Assembly (NCBI RefSeq): GCF_000190595.1
Contig: NC_015167.1
Span: 2,836,501-2,900,500, forward strand
From: Cellulophaga lytica DSM 7489
GTDB taxonomy: Bacteria > Bacteroidota > Bacteroidia > Flavobacteriales > Flavobacteriaceae
Direction of reading: 5' to 3'
Length of the DNA: 64,000 nt
The position numbers and the translations under genes are program-made. Below are positions 43,342-51,977 of the stretch, in pieces (the stretch's first letter is position 1; each line of letters opens with the position of its first letter). The notes under the pieces were generated by a model, which saw nothing but the letters and a program-made list of their open reading frames with translations, was not told the origin of the DNA and made no database searches.

Positions 43342-44037
43342 ATGAAATTATATAATATAAAACACCTGGCCTTAGCTTTTGGAGCTGCATTAACTATAGC
43401 ATCTTGTTCTGATGATGATAATGGAGATATGCAAATGGAACCAGAAATGACCGATTTTTCTGGAACATACACACAGGTAGACCATATGGGTAGACCTGGT
43501 ATTAACACAGTTTTGTCTTATGATGTAGAAGGGCAAGCAAGTGTTAAAGATGCTCAAAATGTTACAGTACCTTCAGAAATGGGTGCAATGTTTCAGGCTG
43601 GTTTTGAAGCTAGGCTAGAGCAATACCATGATGTTTATGCAAATTTATTAGGAGCAGATCCTGCAGATGTAAACTACGAGAACAATATTTTAGGTTTAGA
43701 CGCTGCAACATTAACGGGTTATTTAGCAGCAGATGTATTAGAAGTTGCTCCTAATTTACCAACTACATATTTTAATCCAGGTACAGATAATGATGGTGAT
43801 GGTAGAGTTCTTGTGCCAGATGGGGATGAAGTTGCTTTAACCGGAAGATTAATAACAGATGACGTTATTGATGTTTCTTTAATACTACTTTTTGGAGGAG
43901 AAGAAGGAGACCGTTTTAGTGGTCAAGACACAGATGGTGATGGTACAGCAGATTTACCTCGTTTAACATCAGATGGTGTTAGCTTAACAGCAACAGTTTC
44001 TACTGATTTTCCTTTTTTAGGAACTCCAGAAAACTAA
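43342..44037 (+). CDS. DUF4331-related lipoprotein, C-terminal half
   Basis: A 231-residue lipoprotein (Cys22 in LTIASCSDDDN). After the signal it begins with FSGTYTQVDHMGRPGINTVL, matching the second half of DUF4331 proteins, then LEVAPNLPTTYFNPGTDNDG and LTSDGVSLTATV. Calcium-like loops DNDGDGRV and DTDGDGTAD are present. It starts 21 bp after the first DUF4331 gene. The pair may form one functional unit split over two polypeptides. Function is unknown. Confidence 0.82.
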   Translation: MKLYNIKHLALAFGAALTIASCSDDDNGDMQMEPEMTDFSGTYTQVDHMGRPGINTVLSYDVEGQASVKDAQNVTVPSEMGAMFQAGFEARLEQYHDVYANLLGADPADVNYENNILGLDAATLTGYLAADVLEVAPNLPTTYFNPGTDNDGDGRVLVPDGDEVALTGRLITDDVIDVSLILLFGGEEGDRFSGQDTDGDGTADLPRLTSDGVSLTATVSTDFPFLGTPEN

Positions 44038-44052
44038 ACACGTACTAATTGC

Positions 44053-44073
44053 AAGGGAGGTTTAACCTCCCTT
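44053..44073 (+). terminator. Terminator after the DUF4331 pair
   Basis: AAGGGAGGT/ACCTCCCTT, a 9-bp stem with a 3-base loop and TTTT tail, 15 bases after the stop; a partial block before the TPR gene. Confidence 0.8.
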
Positions 44074-44111
44074 TTACTCAACTTATTTTTAACTCTACAA
44101 AATTTTAAAAA

Positions 44112-45389
44112 ATGAAAAATTTAGCCTTATATATACTCTTAATTACTTTTGCTTCTTGTAATTTAGATGGTAATACAACAGTTACAAACGCAGAAGATTA
44201 TAATGCATTTTTAAAGGTTGATGCAGAAAAAACAACATCAAGACAATATGAGTTGTGGAACTCAAAAATAAAACCAGATAGTATGCAAATTGCCAGTTTT
44301 GGTATGGTTGCACAAGAATATAATAGGTATTTTAAAAACACTGGTAAAATAGAATATCTTAAAAAGGCAGAACAATGTTTAGCAAGAGCTGTAGATGTTG
44401 CAGCAGTTAATAAAGCAGATTTTTATAGATCATTAGGGCGTAATTATATTTCTCAGCATAGGTTTAAAGAAGCATTGCAAATGGCACTGGAAGCCCAAAA
44501 AATGGGCAGTGGAGTAACGCAAACGCAAAGTCTTTTGTTTGATGTATATATGGAGTTAGGCGATTATGATAAAGCAGAGGAAACTTTATCTCTCTTAAAA
44601 GATAAAAATAGCTTTGGTTATTTAATTAGGATAGCAAAATGGAAAGACTATAAAGGAGATTTAGATGCTACTATAGCTTATATGGAAAAAGCTAAACAGC
44701 TAGCAGAAATGTCTAACAATACCAATTTAAAAATATGGTCTTATACTAATATTGCAGATTATTACGGTCACGCCGGAAGAATTAAAGACTCTTACAATTA
44801 CTATTTAAAATCTTTAGAATTAGAACCTCATAATGCATATGCTAAAAAGGGAATTGCATGGATTGTTTTTTCATACGAACGAAACCCAACAGAAGCACTA
44901 CGCATTTTAAACGCAATTACAAAAAGTTATAATGCTCCAGATTATTATTTACTAAAGGCAGAAATTGCAGAATTTCAAGAAAATAAAGTAGAGAAACTTA
45001 AAAATATGGATAGGTATGTAAAGGCTGTGGCTAACCCTTCATATGGTGCTATGTACAATGCATACAATGTTAACTTTTATTTAGATTATACAGATTTGTA
45101 TAGTAAAGCTTTAGATATCGCTAAAAAAGAAGTGAATAGTAGAAAAACTCCAGAGTCTTATATGTTGCTAGCTCATAGCTTATATAAAAAAGGAGATGTA
45201 GCTAATGCTGTTGCTATTATAGAAAAGCATATAGAAGGCAAAACTTTTGAGCCTCATATTTTATACAGTTCTGCAGAAATTTATAAGGCAGCAGGAAAAA
45301 CAAAAAAAGTAAAAGAATTAAAAGAAGAATTAATAGATGCAATTTATGAATTAGGTCCTAATATGGAGAAAAAAATTGCTCAATTATAA
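44112..45389 (+). CDS. TPR-repeat lipoprotein
   Basis: A 425-residue lipoprotein (Cys16 in ITFASCNLDGN) made largely of tetratricopeptide repeats (for example LKKAEQCLARAVDVAAVNKA, SLGRNYISQHRFKEALQMAL, WSYTNIADYYGHAGRIKDSY). TPR stacks bind protein partners. It follows the DUF4331 pair after a terminator, so it may be expressed at lower level in the same unit. No catalytic motif. The role is unknown; a periplasmic scaffold is one possibility. Confidence 0.87.
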   Translation: MKNLALYILLITFASCNLDGNTTVTNAEDYNAFLKVDAEKTTSRQYELWNSKIKPDSMQIASFGMVAQEYNRYFKNTGKIEYLKKAEQCLARAVDVAAVNKADFYRSLGRNYISQHRFKEALQMALEAQKMGSGVTQTQSLLFDVYMELGDYDKAEETLSLLKDKNSFGYLIRIAKWKDYKGDLDATIAYMEKAKQLAEMSNNTNLKIWSYTNIADYYGHAGRIKDSYNYYLKSLELEPHNAYAKKGIAWIVFSYERNPTEALRILNAITKSYNAPDYYLLKAEIAEFQENKVEKLKNMDRYVKAVANPSYGAMYNAYNVNFYLDYTDLYSKALDIAKKEVNSRKTPESYMLLAHSLYKKGDVANAVAIIEKHIEGKTFEPHILYSSAEIYKAAGKTKKVKELKEELIDAIYELGPNMEKKIAQL

Positions 45390-45440
45390 TTTATTACAAG
45401 TACAACTTTTGTAGAGTTTAGTTGTAGGTTGTTGCTAAAG

Positions 45441-45473
45441 AGTACCAAGGCACTTGTGTTTTGGTGCTTTTTT
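45441..45473 (+). terminator. Terminator after the TPR gene
   Basis: AGTACCAA/TTGGTGCT, an 8-bp stem (one G-T pair) with a 12-base loop and a T6 tail. Confidence 0.75.
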
Positions 45474-45537
45474 ATTTATAAAATTTTAAGATTTTTTTAT
45501 GTTAATATACTAAAACAACAAAATTACAGTTTTAATA

Positions 45538-45562
45538 AAACCACTTAACCTAAAACTCCGTA
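45538..45562 (+). promoter_or_regulatory. ECF-type promoter of the 47-residue membrane protein gene
   Basis: AAACC (45538-45542), 16 bases, CGTA (45559-45562) within ACTCCGTATGTAG. Same spacing and -10 as the DUF4331 promoter, so both are probably read by the ECF sigma factor encoded 1.2 kb downstream on the other strand. Confidence 0.6.
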
Positions 45563-45619
45563 TGTAGTGAAAATAGGTGCAGCATTATAAATGCAACAAC
45601 TATTAAAAACATATTTGTT

Positions 45620-45763
45620 ATGGAATATTATTTTTTTACACTTTGGATTGCCGTAATGGCGTTTTATTGCTACAAGTTGTTTGCAGCACACAAATCTTTA
45701 AAAAAAGTAGAGTATAATAATGCTCATAAATTAAAAGAAAAACAGATTAAAATACATAAATAG
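45620..45763 (+). CDS. Small membrane protein, 47 residues
   Basis: ATG at 45620 to TAG at 45761-45763 encodes 47 residues: a hydrophobic helix (EYYFFTLWIAVMAFYCYKLF) followed by a basic tail (HKLKEKQIKIHK). It sits between an ECF-type promoter and a strong terminator, so it is a complete transcription unit. Topology prediction is one membrane helix with a basic cytoplasmic end. I do not recognise a family; an envelope-stress role is possible from its promoter. Confidence 0.6.
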   Translation: MEYYFFTLWIAVMAFYCYKLFAAHKSLKKVEYNNAHKLKEKQIKIHK

Positions 45764-45823
45764 TGTATTCTTTAAACTGATTAAAATATGTTTGTTTAAC
45801 ATTTATTGGTTTTGTTAAATATT

Positions 45824-45847
45824 AAAGCTCTGTGTTTACAGAGCTTT
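45824..45847 (+). terminator. Terminator after the 47-residue gene
   Basis: AAAGCTCTGT/ACAGAGCTTT, a 10-bp stem with a GTTT loop and T7 tail. Confidence 0.9.
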
Positions 45848-45869
45848 TTTTGTACCCAATATTATGTAA

Positions 45870-45903
45870 TTAAAAAATCCTCTAGAAATAGAGAATTTTT
45901 TAA
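45870..45903 (-). terminator. Terminator after the anti-sigma gene
   Basis: CTCTA/TAGAG with a GAAA loop, extended by A/T runs over one mismatch, 18 bases past the anti-sigma stop; it can also act on the plus strand. Confidence 0.75.
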
Positions 45904-45920
45904 TGTATGATAAATAATTT

Positions 45921-46721
45921 TTATGAGCTAGCGGCTACACCCAATGTGTATAATTGCTCTAGAGTAGGAGACTCGCTACCACCTGCAGGCTCTAAGGTAA
46001 TACCAAAGGCTTCAGAGTTGTTAGCATTTGCTAAAGCAAATATTTTATTTTCATCTCCTTTAAAGTCTTCAAGTAGTCCTAAGCTAGTTGGAGTTAAAGG
46101 ATTAAGTTTTAAAGACCATACTTGATACACAAAACCATCTGGTGGCTCTGGTAATCCTTTGGCATCTATAAATACTTTTTGTTCTTTTTTGTTCCAGTAT
46201 GCTTTTGCATAAGACTCTGGCGAAACTGCTTGTCCGCCTAAAGCAACAACATCTATATTTTTGTCTCTAATTGTATTTAGTAAATCTTGTGTTTCAATTA
46301 AAGAATTATTTGCATTATCTATTTTAGATTCTAAGTCAATTTTTTCTTGTGAAACTACTTCTATTTTAGATTCCAAATCTTTATTTTGGTTGTACATCCA
46401 AAGCATACCGGCAGATAAAACCACTGCAGCAGCCCAGCCTGTATACGTGGCCCAACCAGATTTTTGTTTTGGTAACTGTACAACTTTAGTATTATCTTCC
46501 AAATTTAGCCTACGTTTAATAGCAGTAAACATATTACTATCTAATTTAGGAGAAGCAGATTTGCTAAGTGCTAATATAGAGGCTTCTATGGCTTCTATTT
46601 CTTTTTTAAGTTCCGGATGCTGTTCAGCATCATTATGTATTTGCAAGTTTTCTTCTTTAGAAAGCACACCTGCAACATAAAGTTCTAGTTTTCCGGACGC
46701 TATGTATTCTTCAATGTTCAT
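45921..46721 (-). CDS. Anti-sigma factor, RskA-type
   Basis: A 266-residue membrane anti-sigma factor. Residues 1-90 are an N-terminal cytoplasmic sigma-binding zone (MNIEEYIASGKLELYVAGVL, about 1-20), residues about 92-110 a membrane helix (WAAAVVLSAGMLWMY), then a coiled coil (EKIDLESKIDNANNSLIETQ) and the C-terminal RskA-like domain (FVYQVWSLKLNPLTPTSLGL, ALANANNSEAFGITLEPAGG). It should hold the adjacent ECF sigma factor inactive until an envelope signal. Its ATG is 5 bases after the sigma stop. Confidence 0.9.
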   Translation of the reverse strand: MNIEEYIASGKLELYVAGVLSKEENLQIHNDAEQHPELKKEIEAIEASILALSKSASPKLDSNMFTAIKRRLNLEDNTKVVQLPKQKSGWATYTGWAAAVVLSAGMLWMYNQNKDLESKIEVVSQEKIDLESKIDNANNSLIETQDLLNTIRDKNIDVVALGGQAVSPESYAKAYWNKKEQKVFIDAKGLPEPPDGFVYQVWSLKLNPLTPTSLGLLEDFKGDENKIFALANANNSEAFGITLEPAGGSESPTLEQLYTLGVAASS

Positions 46722-46725
46722 ATCC

Positions 46726-47256
46726 CTATCCTAATACATTTTTTCTTAATTGCGATATGCAACTTCTGTTTCTTGTTTTAATAGTACCTAAAGGAATATT
46801 TAATTCCTCTGATGCTTCTTTTTGGGTATAGCCTTTAAAGTATAACATTTCTATTATTTGTACACACTTGTCTTTTAAGTTAACTAAAAACTTTTTAACT
46901 CCAATGGCATCCATTTTATCATCTAGGTTATTTTTATCTTCTAAGATACTTACGAAGTAATCTGCAGATAGGTTTTGTTTGCTGTTTTTGTGGGATTTAG
47001 AACGCACTTCATCTATAGCAGCATTGCGAGCAATGTTTAAAATCCAAGTAAAAAACCTCCCTTTAGACGCATTGTATTTGTCTGCATTATTCCAGATTTT
47101 TACAAAAACATCCTGACATATTTCTTGAGATATATCTGAGTTTTTTACAATTGTATTTATTACACCACAAATGTTTTCAGAATACATATCATATAATTTT
47201 TCAAAAGCTTTTGGGTCTTTATTCTGAAATTGTATAACTAGGGTCTCTAATTGCAT
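46726..47256 (-). CDS. ECF sigma factor
   Basis: A 176-residue RNA polymerase sigma-70 family ECF factor: sigma-2 region (FEKLYDMYSENICGVINTIV, DISQEICQDVFVKIW, about 17-75) and sigma-4 helix-turn-helix (about 125-175, IIEMLYFKGYTQKEASEELN, LGTIKTRNRSCISQLR). It forms an operon with the RskA-type anti-sigma factor. Two promoters with AAACC-N16-CGTA on the other strand are its likely targets. Confidence 0.93.
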   Translation of the reverse strand: MQLETLVIQFQNKDPKAFEKLYDMYSENICGVINTIVKNSDISQEICQDVFVKIWNNADKYNASKGRFFTWILNIARNAAIDEVRSKSHKNSKQNLSADYFVSILEDKNNLDDKMDAIGVKKFLVNLKDKCVQIIEMLYFKGYTQKEASEELNIPLGTIKTRNRSCISQLRKNVLG

Positions 47257-47282
47257 ATATTGTATTTACAGTTGTAAGATAA

Positions 47283-47316
47283 TATAAAAAAGCTACATTT
47301 TAGTAGCTTTTTTATA
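47283..47316 (-). terminator. Terminator after the superoxide dismutase gene
   Basis: TATAAAAAAGCTAC/GTAGCTTTTTTATA, a perfect 14-bp stem with a 6-base loop between the SOD stop and the sigma factor start. Confidence 0.9.
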
Positions 47317-47336
47317 AAGTAATATGTTTGTTTTAT

Positions 47337-47915
47337 TTATTCAATAATTCCTGCGCAACTTACTCTTGCACCAGCATTACCACTAGGTTGAGATGTAAAA
47401 TCGTCTACACCTTCATGAACTATTATTCCTTTTCCTAGAATATTTTTTTTAGGATCTTCACAACCTAAACACCATTCATTGGTGCTAAATTTAATTTCAG
47501 AATTACCGTTATTGTCAGCAATAAAATTTCCAATATCTCCTTTATGGTATCCGTCTTTATCTCCCCATTTTCCGTGTTTTTCAAAAGTTGGGTTCCAGTG
47601 TCCGCCTGCAGATTTACCATCATCAGAAGAGCAATCTGCTTTTTCGTGAATATGTATGGCGTGTTCACCTTCTTTTAAACCTGTAAGGTTGGCAACCATT
47701 GCCACTTTGTTGTTATTTTGGGTAAAGGTAATTTTACCAGTAACATTACTGTTACTTTTAGGCTCCAATGTAATTGTTAGTGTTTTTGATTTCTCATTAT
47801 CAGGAATTACAGTGGCTTTTGTTGTAGAAGTTTCCTCTGTTTTTTTATTTTGATTTTTACAACTGTATGTAAAACTTATAAAAAGAATTGATAGCGTTAC
47901 TATTATTTTATTCAT
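47337..47915 (-). CDS. sodC: Cu/Zn superoxide dismutase lipoprotein
   Basis: A 192-residue Cu/Zn superoxide dismutase with lipid-attachment Cys19 (FISFTYSCKNQ). Metal ligands and signatures are HAIHIHEKADC, SAGGHWNP, HGKWGDKDGYHKGD and the C-terminal GNAGARVSCAG; the first and last cysteines form the usual disulfide. It dismutates superoxide in the periplasm. It ends in a strong terminator and stands alone. With OxyR/Dps it adds to oxidative-stress defence in this window. Confidence 0.95.
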   Translation of the reverse strand: MNKIIVTLSILFISFTYSCKNQNKKTEETSTTKATVIPDNEKSKTLTITLEPKSNSNVTGKITFTQNNNKVAMVANLTGLKEGEHAIHIHEKADCSSDDGKSAGGHWNPTFEKHGKWGDKDGYHKGDIGNFIADNNGNSEIKFSTNEWCLGCEDPKKNILGKGIIVHEGVDDFTSQPSGNAGARVSCAGIIE

Positions 47916-48021
47916 CTTGTTATGGTTTTCAATTAATACAAAATTTTTGCACTAAACTAAGAGTAATACCCTTAAACCGTTAACTCATAAAAAGTAAATG
48001 GTAACGCTATCAATAAAAAAA

Positions 48022-48669
48022 TTACTTTTTAGCTAAAAATACTTTACCTTTAATTTCAACCTCGCTCCAAGTTTTGCTTACACCATCTGCTCCAGTATGT
48101 AAAGCTTCACAAGCTTTGTTTATAGATGCAACTGCGTCTAAAGCATTCCAATCTTCTAAGTTCATTATACCAGTAAAAGTATATTTATTATCTGCTAATT
48201 TTTCTGTTGTTAATGGTACAGTGGCAGTTTCTCCGTTTAAGGTAACTTCTAAACTACTTTTATCACCATCTGTTTTTAAAGTTCCAGAAATTAACTCGGT
48301 GTTTTTCATTACTCCAAAAAAGAATTCTAAAATTTTTGGATCTCTTGTTCCTGTACCATCATTGGTAAATAAACTGCTCACAGGTATACTAAATTCTGTA
48401 CCGTTTAATGCTTCTAAAGCAGTAGCGCCAGTATTAGATTTAGTAATGTTAACAGTTTTAAATGTACCACCTACACCAATTTTATCTGTAGTTTTATATG
48501 CCGTAAAACTTGCCTTTGTAGAGTCTGCAACTAATGAGTATTGAGACTCAGTTTCTGCGTGAGAATGATCTGCATTTTCACCCTCATGAGAATGGTCTTT
48601 TTTAGCATCTTTACAGCTAAAAGTGGTAACAGCTATTAAGCCTAAACATATTAATTTTATCTTTTTCAT
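48022..48669 (-). CDS. YceI family lipoprotein
   Basis: A 215-residue lipoprotein (Cys19 in AVTTFSCKDAKK) with a His-rich linker (KDHSHEGENADHSHAETESQ) that could bind metal, then a YceI lipocalin-like barrel (SLVADSTKASFTAYKTTDKI, VGGTFKTVNI, PVSSLFTNDGTGTRDPKI). YceI proteins bind polyisoprenoids or similar lipids. It is adjacent to sodC on the same strand, 106 bp apart, and may be co-regulated. Confidence 0.92.
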   Translation of the reverse strand: MKKIKLICLGLIAVTTFSCKDAKKDHSHEGENADHSHAETESQYSLVADSTKASFTAYKTTDKIGVGGTFKTVNITKSNTGATALEALNGTEFSIPVSSLFTNDGTGTRDPKILEFFFGVMKNTELISGTLKTDGDKSSLEVTLNGETATVPLTTEKLADNKYTFTGIMNLEDWNALDAVASINKACEALHTGADGVSKTWSEVEIKGKVFLAKK

Positions 48670-48722
48670 AATACTATAATTTAATAAAGTATAAAGGTAA
48701 AAAATCTATTACTCTTATCCTT

Positions 48723-51700
48723 TTAATTAATTGTAAAGGTTTTAATTTCTTTAAAAGAATTGGTTTCTAAATTGCTAATTTTTGCTTTATAAGGATTCCA
48801 TTTTTCTGTAAAAAATGTATTTGTTTTTTCTAAAGCAGTTTCTAACTCTTTTTGTGCAAATTGCATTAGGTTTTTTTCTGTAACTGTAATTCCGGTTTTT
48901 CTACTACGTACATAACTACCAGCACTCCCAATTCTTTGCATAACTGTAATTTCTGGATTTCTGGTTATACCTTGTCTTTTGTCTACTTTACCAATATAAA
49001 GAGCTATAACAGCATCAATTTCTTTAACTATAGTCTTAGAAGCTTTTATTTCTTCTTTATATTTTTCTTTGTTTAAAGTACTTAGGTCTGCTTTATATTT
49101 ATTGGCCGTATTTTTACTTTCTACCAATTGTTTTACTGCATCTGCTGCAGTTTGGGTATATTTTGCAAGTATTTTATTGGCAGCGTACACTTCTTTAATT
49201 GCTGTATTAGAAACGTTTAACCTTGGGTCTGACTTTACAGTTAGCATTGTTTCCTCTGTAGTAGTTCCGTAAGTTAATTGTACTTTGTATGTGCCAGGCA
49301 ATACACGTTGCCCGCTTGGTTCTCTTTTAGATTTGCGTATGCTACGCGATGGTCTTTCTGGCCCTTTTTCAGACATATTCCAATAAAAACGATGTAAACC
49401 TGTTTTTTTAGGAGCTTTTACTTTTATAGTACGTATTAACTCATTACCATTAAAAAATTGAAACTGTAATGAATCTTTAGAAACTACACCATCTTTTTTA
49501 GCAGGAGTATTTTCTTTTTCTTCCTTTTTGTCATCAGTCTCTGGTTTTTCTGCTTTTTCTTTTTTCTTATAAAAATAGGTTAGCATTGCACCACCTTTTT
49601 TATTTTCTCCGTTAAATAACGCGTCTGCACCAAATCTGCTACCTGTAGGTTGTTGGTAAGCTGCTTGGTAGGCAACAGGAGGAGTAAATAAAGCTACATC
49701 TTTAGTAAGTACAGTTTTGTTTTTAGCAATAGCTCTTAGAGGTCTAATGTCATCTAAAACCCACGCGGCTCTACCAAAAGTACCAATAACAAGGTCATGC
49801 TCTCTTGGATGTATTACTAAATCTTTAGTAGATACGGTTGGGTAACCTTCTGTCCATTTTTGCCATTTGTTACCAGCATCAAAAGAAATGTACAAACCAT
49901 CATCTGTACCTAAGAATAATAGGTTTGGTGTTTCTGGATCTTCAATAATAGATAACGCATAACTTTTTACATCATTTTCATCTACAATTCTTGTCCAAGT
50001 TTTACCATAATTAACGGTTTTGTATACGTAAGGTGTGTAGTTAAACCTGCGGTAATCATTAGCAACCAATAAAGCTTCTCCTTTATTTTTGTTTGATGCT
50101 TTAATTTGTGGTATCCAACTACCTTCTGGTAATCCTTTTATGTTTTTGGTTACATCTGTCCAGTTGGCACCGCCATTCTGTGTTACATGTACGCGGCCAT
50201 CATCTGTACCAACCCATAACATATCTTTTTCTACAGAAGAAGGTTCTATTACTAAAATAGTACAGTGGTTTTCTGCACCGGTAGCATCCATAGTTAAACC
50301 TCCACTTTCGCTTTGTTTTTGTTTTTCTGGATCATTAGTGGTTAAATCCGGAGAAATAACCGTCCATGTTAAGCCTTTGTCTGTTGTTTTATGTACAAAT
50401 TGGCTGCCAAAGTATGCAGTAGAATTATTAAAAGGATCTTGCCCAATTGCAGAATTCCAGTTAAACCTTAATTTAGTTTCAGCATCTGGTGGAGTAGGCT
50501 TTACAGAATAATTGTTCCCTGTTTTCCAATCATATCTAGATACACTTCCTTGCTGACTCATGGTATAACCAAATTGAGAATCATCTAAGTCTGGTACAAC
50601 ATCAAAACCATCACCAAAAGAAATTTCTTGCCAGTAGCTATTTCGTATACCTTGTGCTCTCCATACAAAAGCAGGTCCGCGCCAAGAGCCATTATCTTGC
50701 ATACCACCATAAACGTTGTAAGGGTACTCATTATCTACGTTAATATGGTAAAACTGTGCAACAGGTAAATTGCCAATAAATCGCCAAGATTTACCGCCGT
50801 CTTTGGTAATATTTAGTCCGCCATCATTACCATCCATCATAAACTGTCCGTTTTCTGGGTGTATCCACCACGCGTGATGATCTGGATGTACGCCATTATC
50901 TGCACCATAAGCTGGCATTAATTGGCTAAAGTTTTTTCCGCCATCTTCAGATACATTTATATAAGTAAAAACAGAATATACTCTGTTTTCATTCTGTGGA
51001 TCTACATAAATTTCTGAGTAATAAAAAGGTCTATTTCCTATATCAGACTTATCATTAATTTTTTTCCATTTAAAACCACCGTCAGTAGATTTGTATAATG
51101 CATTTTTTTTAGCTTCTACCAATGCATAAACTACATTAGGTTTGTTGCGTGCAATAGCAATACCTATTCGACCAAGTTCACCTTTTGGTAGTCCGTCTTC
51201 TTCAGTAATTTTTTTCCAATTTTTACCACCATCATGTGTCATATATAAACCACTACCAACACCACCAGATTTAAAAAACCAAGGATCTCTTTTGTGTTCC
51301 CACATTGCAGCAATAAGCTTGTTTGGGTTTGTAGGATCCATAACCAAATCTGCAACACCAGATTTGTTATTGGTAAATAGTATTTTTTTCCAAGTAATAC
51401 CACCATCTGTTGTTTTAAAAACACCACGTTCCGGGTGCTCTCCCCAAGGAGAACCAATTGCACCAGCGTAAACAATGTTTGGGTTTGTTGGGTCTATTAC
51501 AATTCTATGTATATGTCTGGTTTTTTCTAAGCCCATTGGCAACCAGCTTTTACCGCCATCTAAAGACTTGTAAATGCCATAACCACCATTTAAACTGTTT
51601 CTAGGGTTACCTTCTCCTGTACCTACCCAAATTACAGAAGGGTTGCTTTGTTGTATGGCAACAGCACCAACAGAAGCGGTAACTTCTTTATCAAAAATAG

Positions 51701-51929
51701 GATCCCATTTTATACCTCCAGAGGTAGATTTCCATAATCCACCAGAGGCTGTACCTGCATAAATAATATCAGGATTACTGTGCACAGCATCTATAGCAGT
51801 TACACGGCCGCTCATACCTCCAGGGCCAATGTTTCGTGGTTTTAAATCCTGTACATAGTCCATTTTAAAGTCTTGTGCAGACAAGCACAAAACAGCAAAA
51901 AAGAATAAAAGTGAGTGTAGTTTTTTCAT
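48723..51929 (-). CDS. Large Asp-box (VPS10/sortilin-like) repeat protein
   Basis: A 1068-residue exported protein (signal cut near AVLCLSAQ). Its first 700 residues contain about eleven Asp-box repeats S/T-x-D-x-G-x-x-W (KSLDGGKSWLP, KTTDGGITWKK, MTHDGGKNWKK, KSTDGGFKWKK and others), forming a ten-bladed sortilin-like propeller. The C-terminal part has an Ig-like region (VPGTYKVQLTYG-like, about 880-920) and helices. Such proteins are common in flavobacteria with unknown activity, sometimes named glycosyl hydrolase without proof. A Lys/Glu-rich linker lies near residue 790. It is monocistronic. Confidence 0.85.
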   Translation of the reverse strand: MKKLHSLLFFFAVLCLSAQDFKMDYVQDLKPRNIGPGGMSGRVTAIDAVHSNPDIIYAGTASGGLWKSTSGGIKWDPIFDKEVTASVGAVAIQQSNPSVIWVGTGEGNPRNSLNGGYGIYKSLDGGKSWLPMGLEKTRHIHRIVIDPTNPNIVYAGAIGSPWGEHPERGVFKTTDGGITWKKILFTNNKSGVADLVMDPTNPNKLIAAMWEHKRDPWFFKSGGVGSGLYMTHDGGKNWKKITEEDGLPKGELGRIGIAIARNKPNVVYALVEAKKNALYKSTDGGFKWKKINDKSDIGNRPFYYSEIYVDPQNENRVYSVFTYINVSEDGGKNFSQLMPAYGADNGVHPDHHAWWIHPENGQFMMDGNDGGLNITKDGGKSWRFIGNLPVAQFYHINVDNEYPYNVYGGMQDNGSWRGPAFVWRAQGIRNSYWQEISFGDGFDVVPDLDDSQFGYTMSQQGSVSRYDWKTGNNYSVKPTPPDAETKLRFNWNSAIGQDPFNNSTAYFGSQFVHKTTDKGLTWTVISPDLTTNDPEKQKQSESGGLTMDATGAENHCTILVIEPSSVEKDMLWVGTDDGRVHVTQNGGANWTDVTKNIKGLPEGSWIPQIKASNKNKGEALLVANDYRRFNYTPYVYKTVNYGKTWTRIVDENDVKSYALSIIEDPETPNLLFLGTDDGLYISFDAGNKWQKWTEGYPTVSTKDLVIHPREHDLVIGTFGRAAWVLDDIRPLRAIAKNKTVLTKDVALFTPPVAYQAAYQQPTGSRFGADALFNGENKKGGAMLTYFYKKKEKAEKPETDDKKEEKENTPAKKDGVVSKDSLQFQFFNGNELIRTIKVKAPKKTGLHRFYWNMSEKGPERPSRSIRKSKREPSGQRVLPGTYKVQLTYGTTTEETMLTVKSDPRLNVSNTAIKEVYAANKILAKYTQTAADAVKQLVESKNTANKYKADLSTLNKEKYKEEIKASKTIVKEIDAVIALYIGKVDKRQGITRNPEITVMQRIGSAGSYVRSRKTGITVTEKNLMQFAQKELETALEKTNTFFTEKWNPYKAKISNLETNSFKEIKTFTIN

Positions 51930-51977
51930 TTTTTAGAGTTGTTAGTTGATTTTAAAAATAAGTAATATTGATTTAAG

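Larger units (their letters stand above)
45390..45920. other. Intergenic region holding three terminators, an ECF-type promoter and a small gene
   Basis: 531 bp between the TPR gene and the anti-sigma gene. It contains three hairpins, one ECF-like promoter and one 47-codon gene, each given separately. No other feature is visible. Confidence 0.7.

Noticed and set aside
48074-48544. 156-codon plus-strand frame inside the YceI gene
   Set aside because: Antisense shadow of a clear family member.
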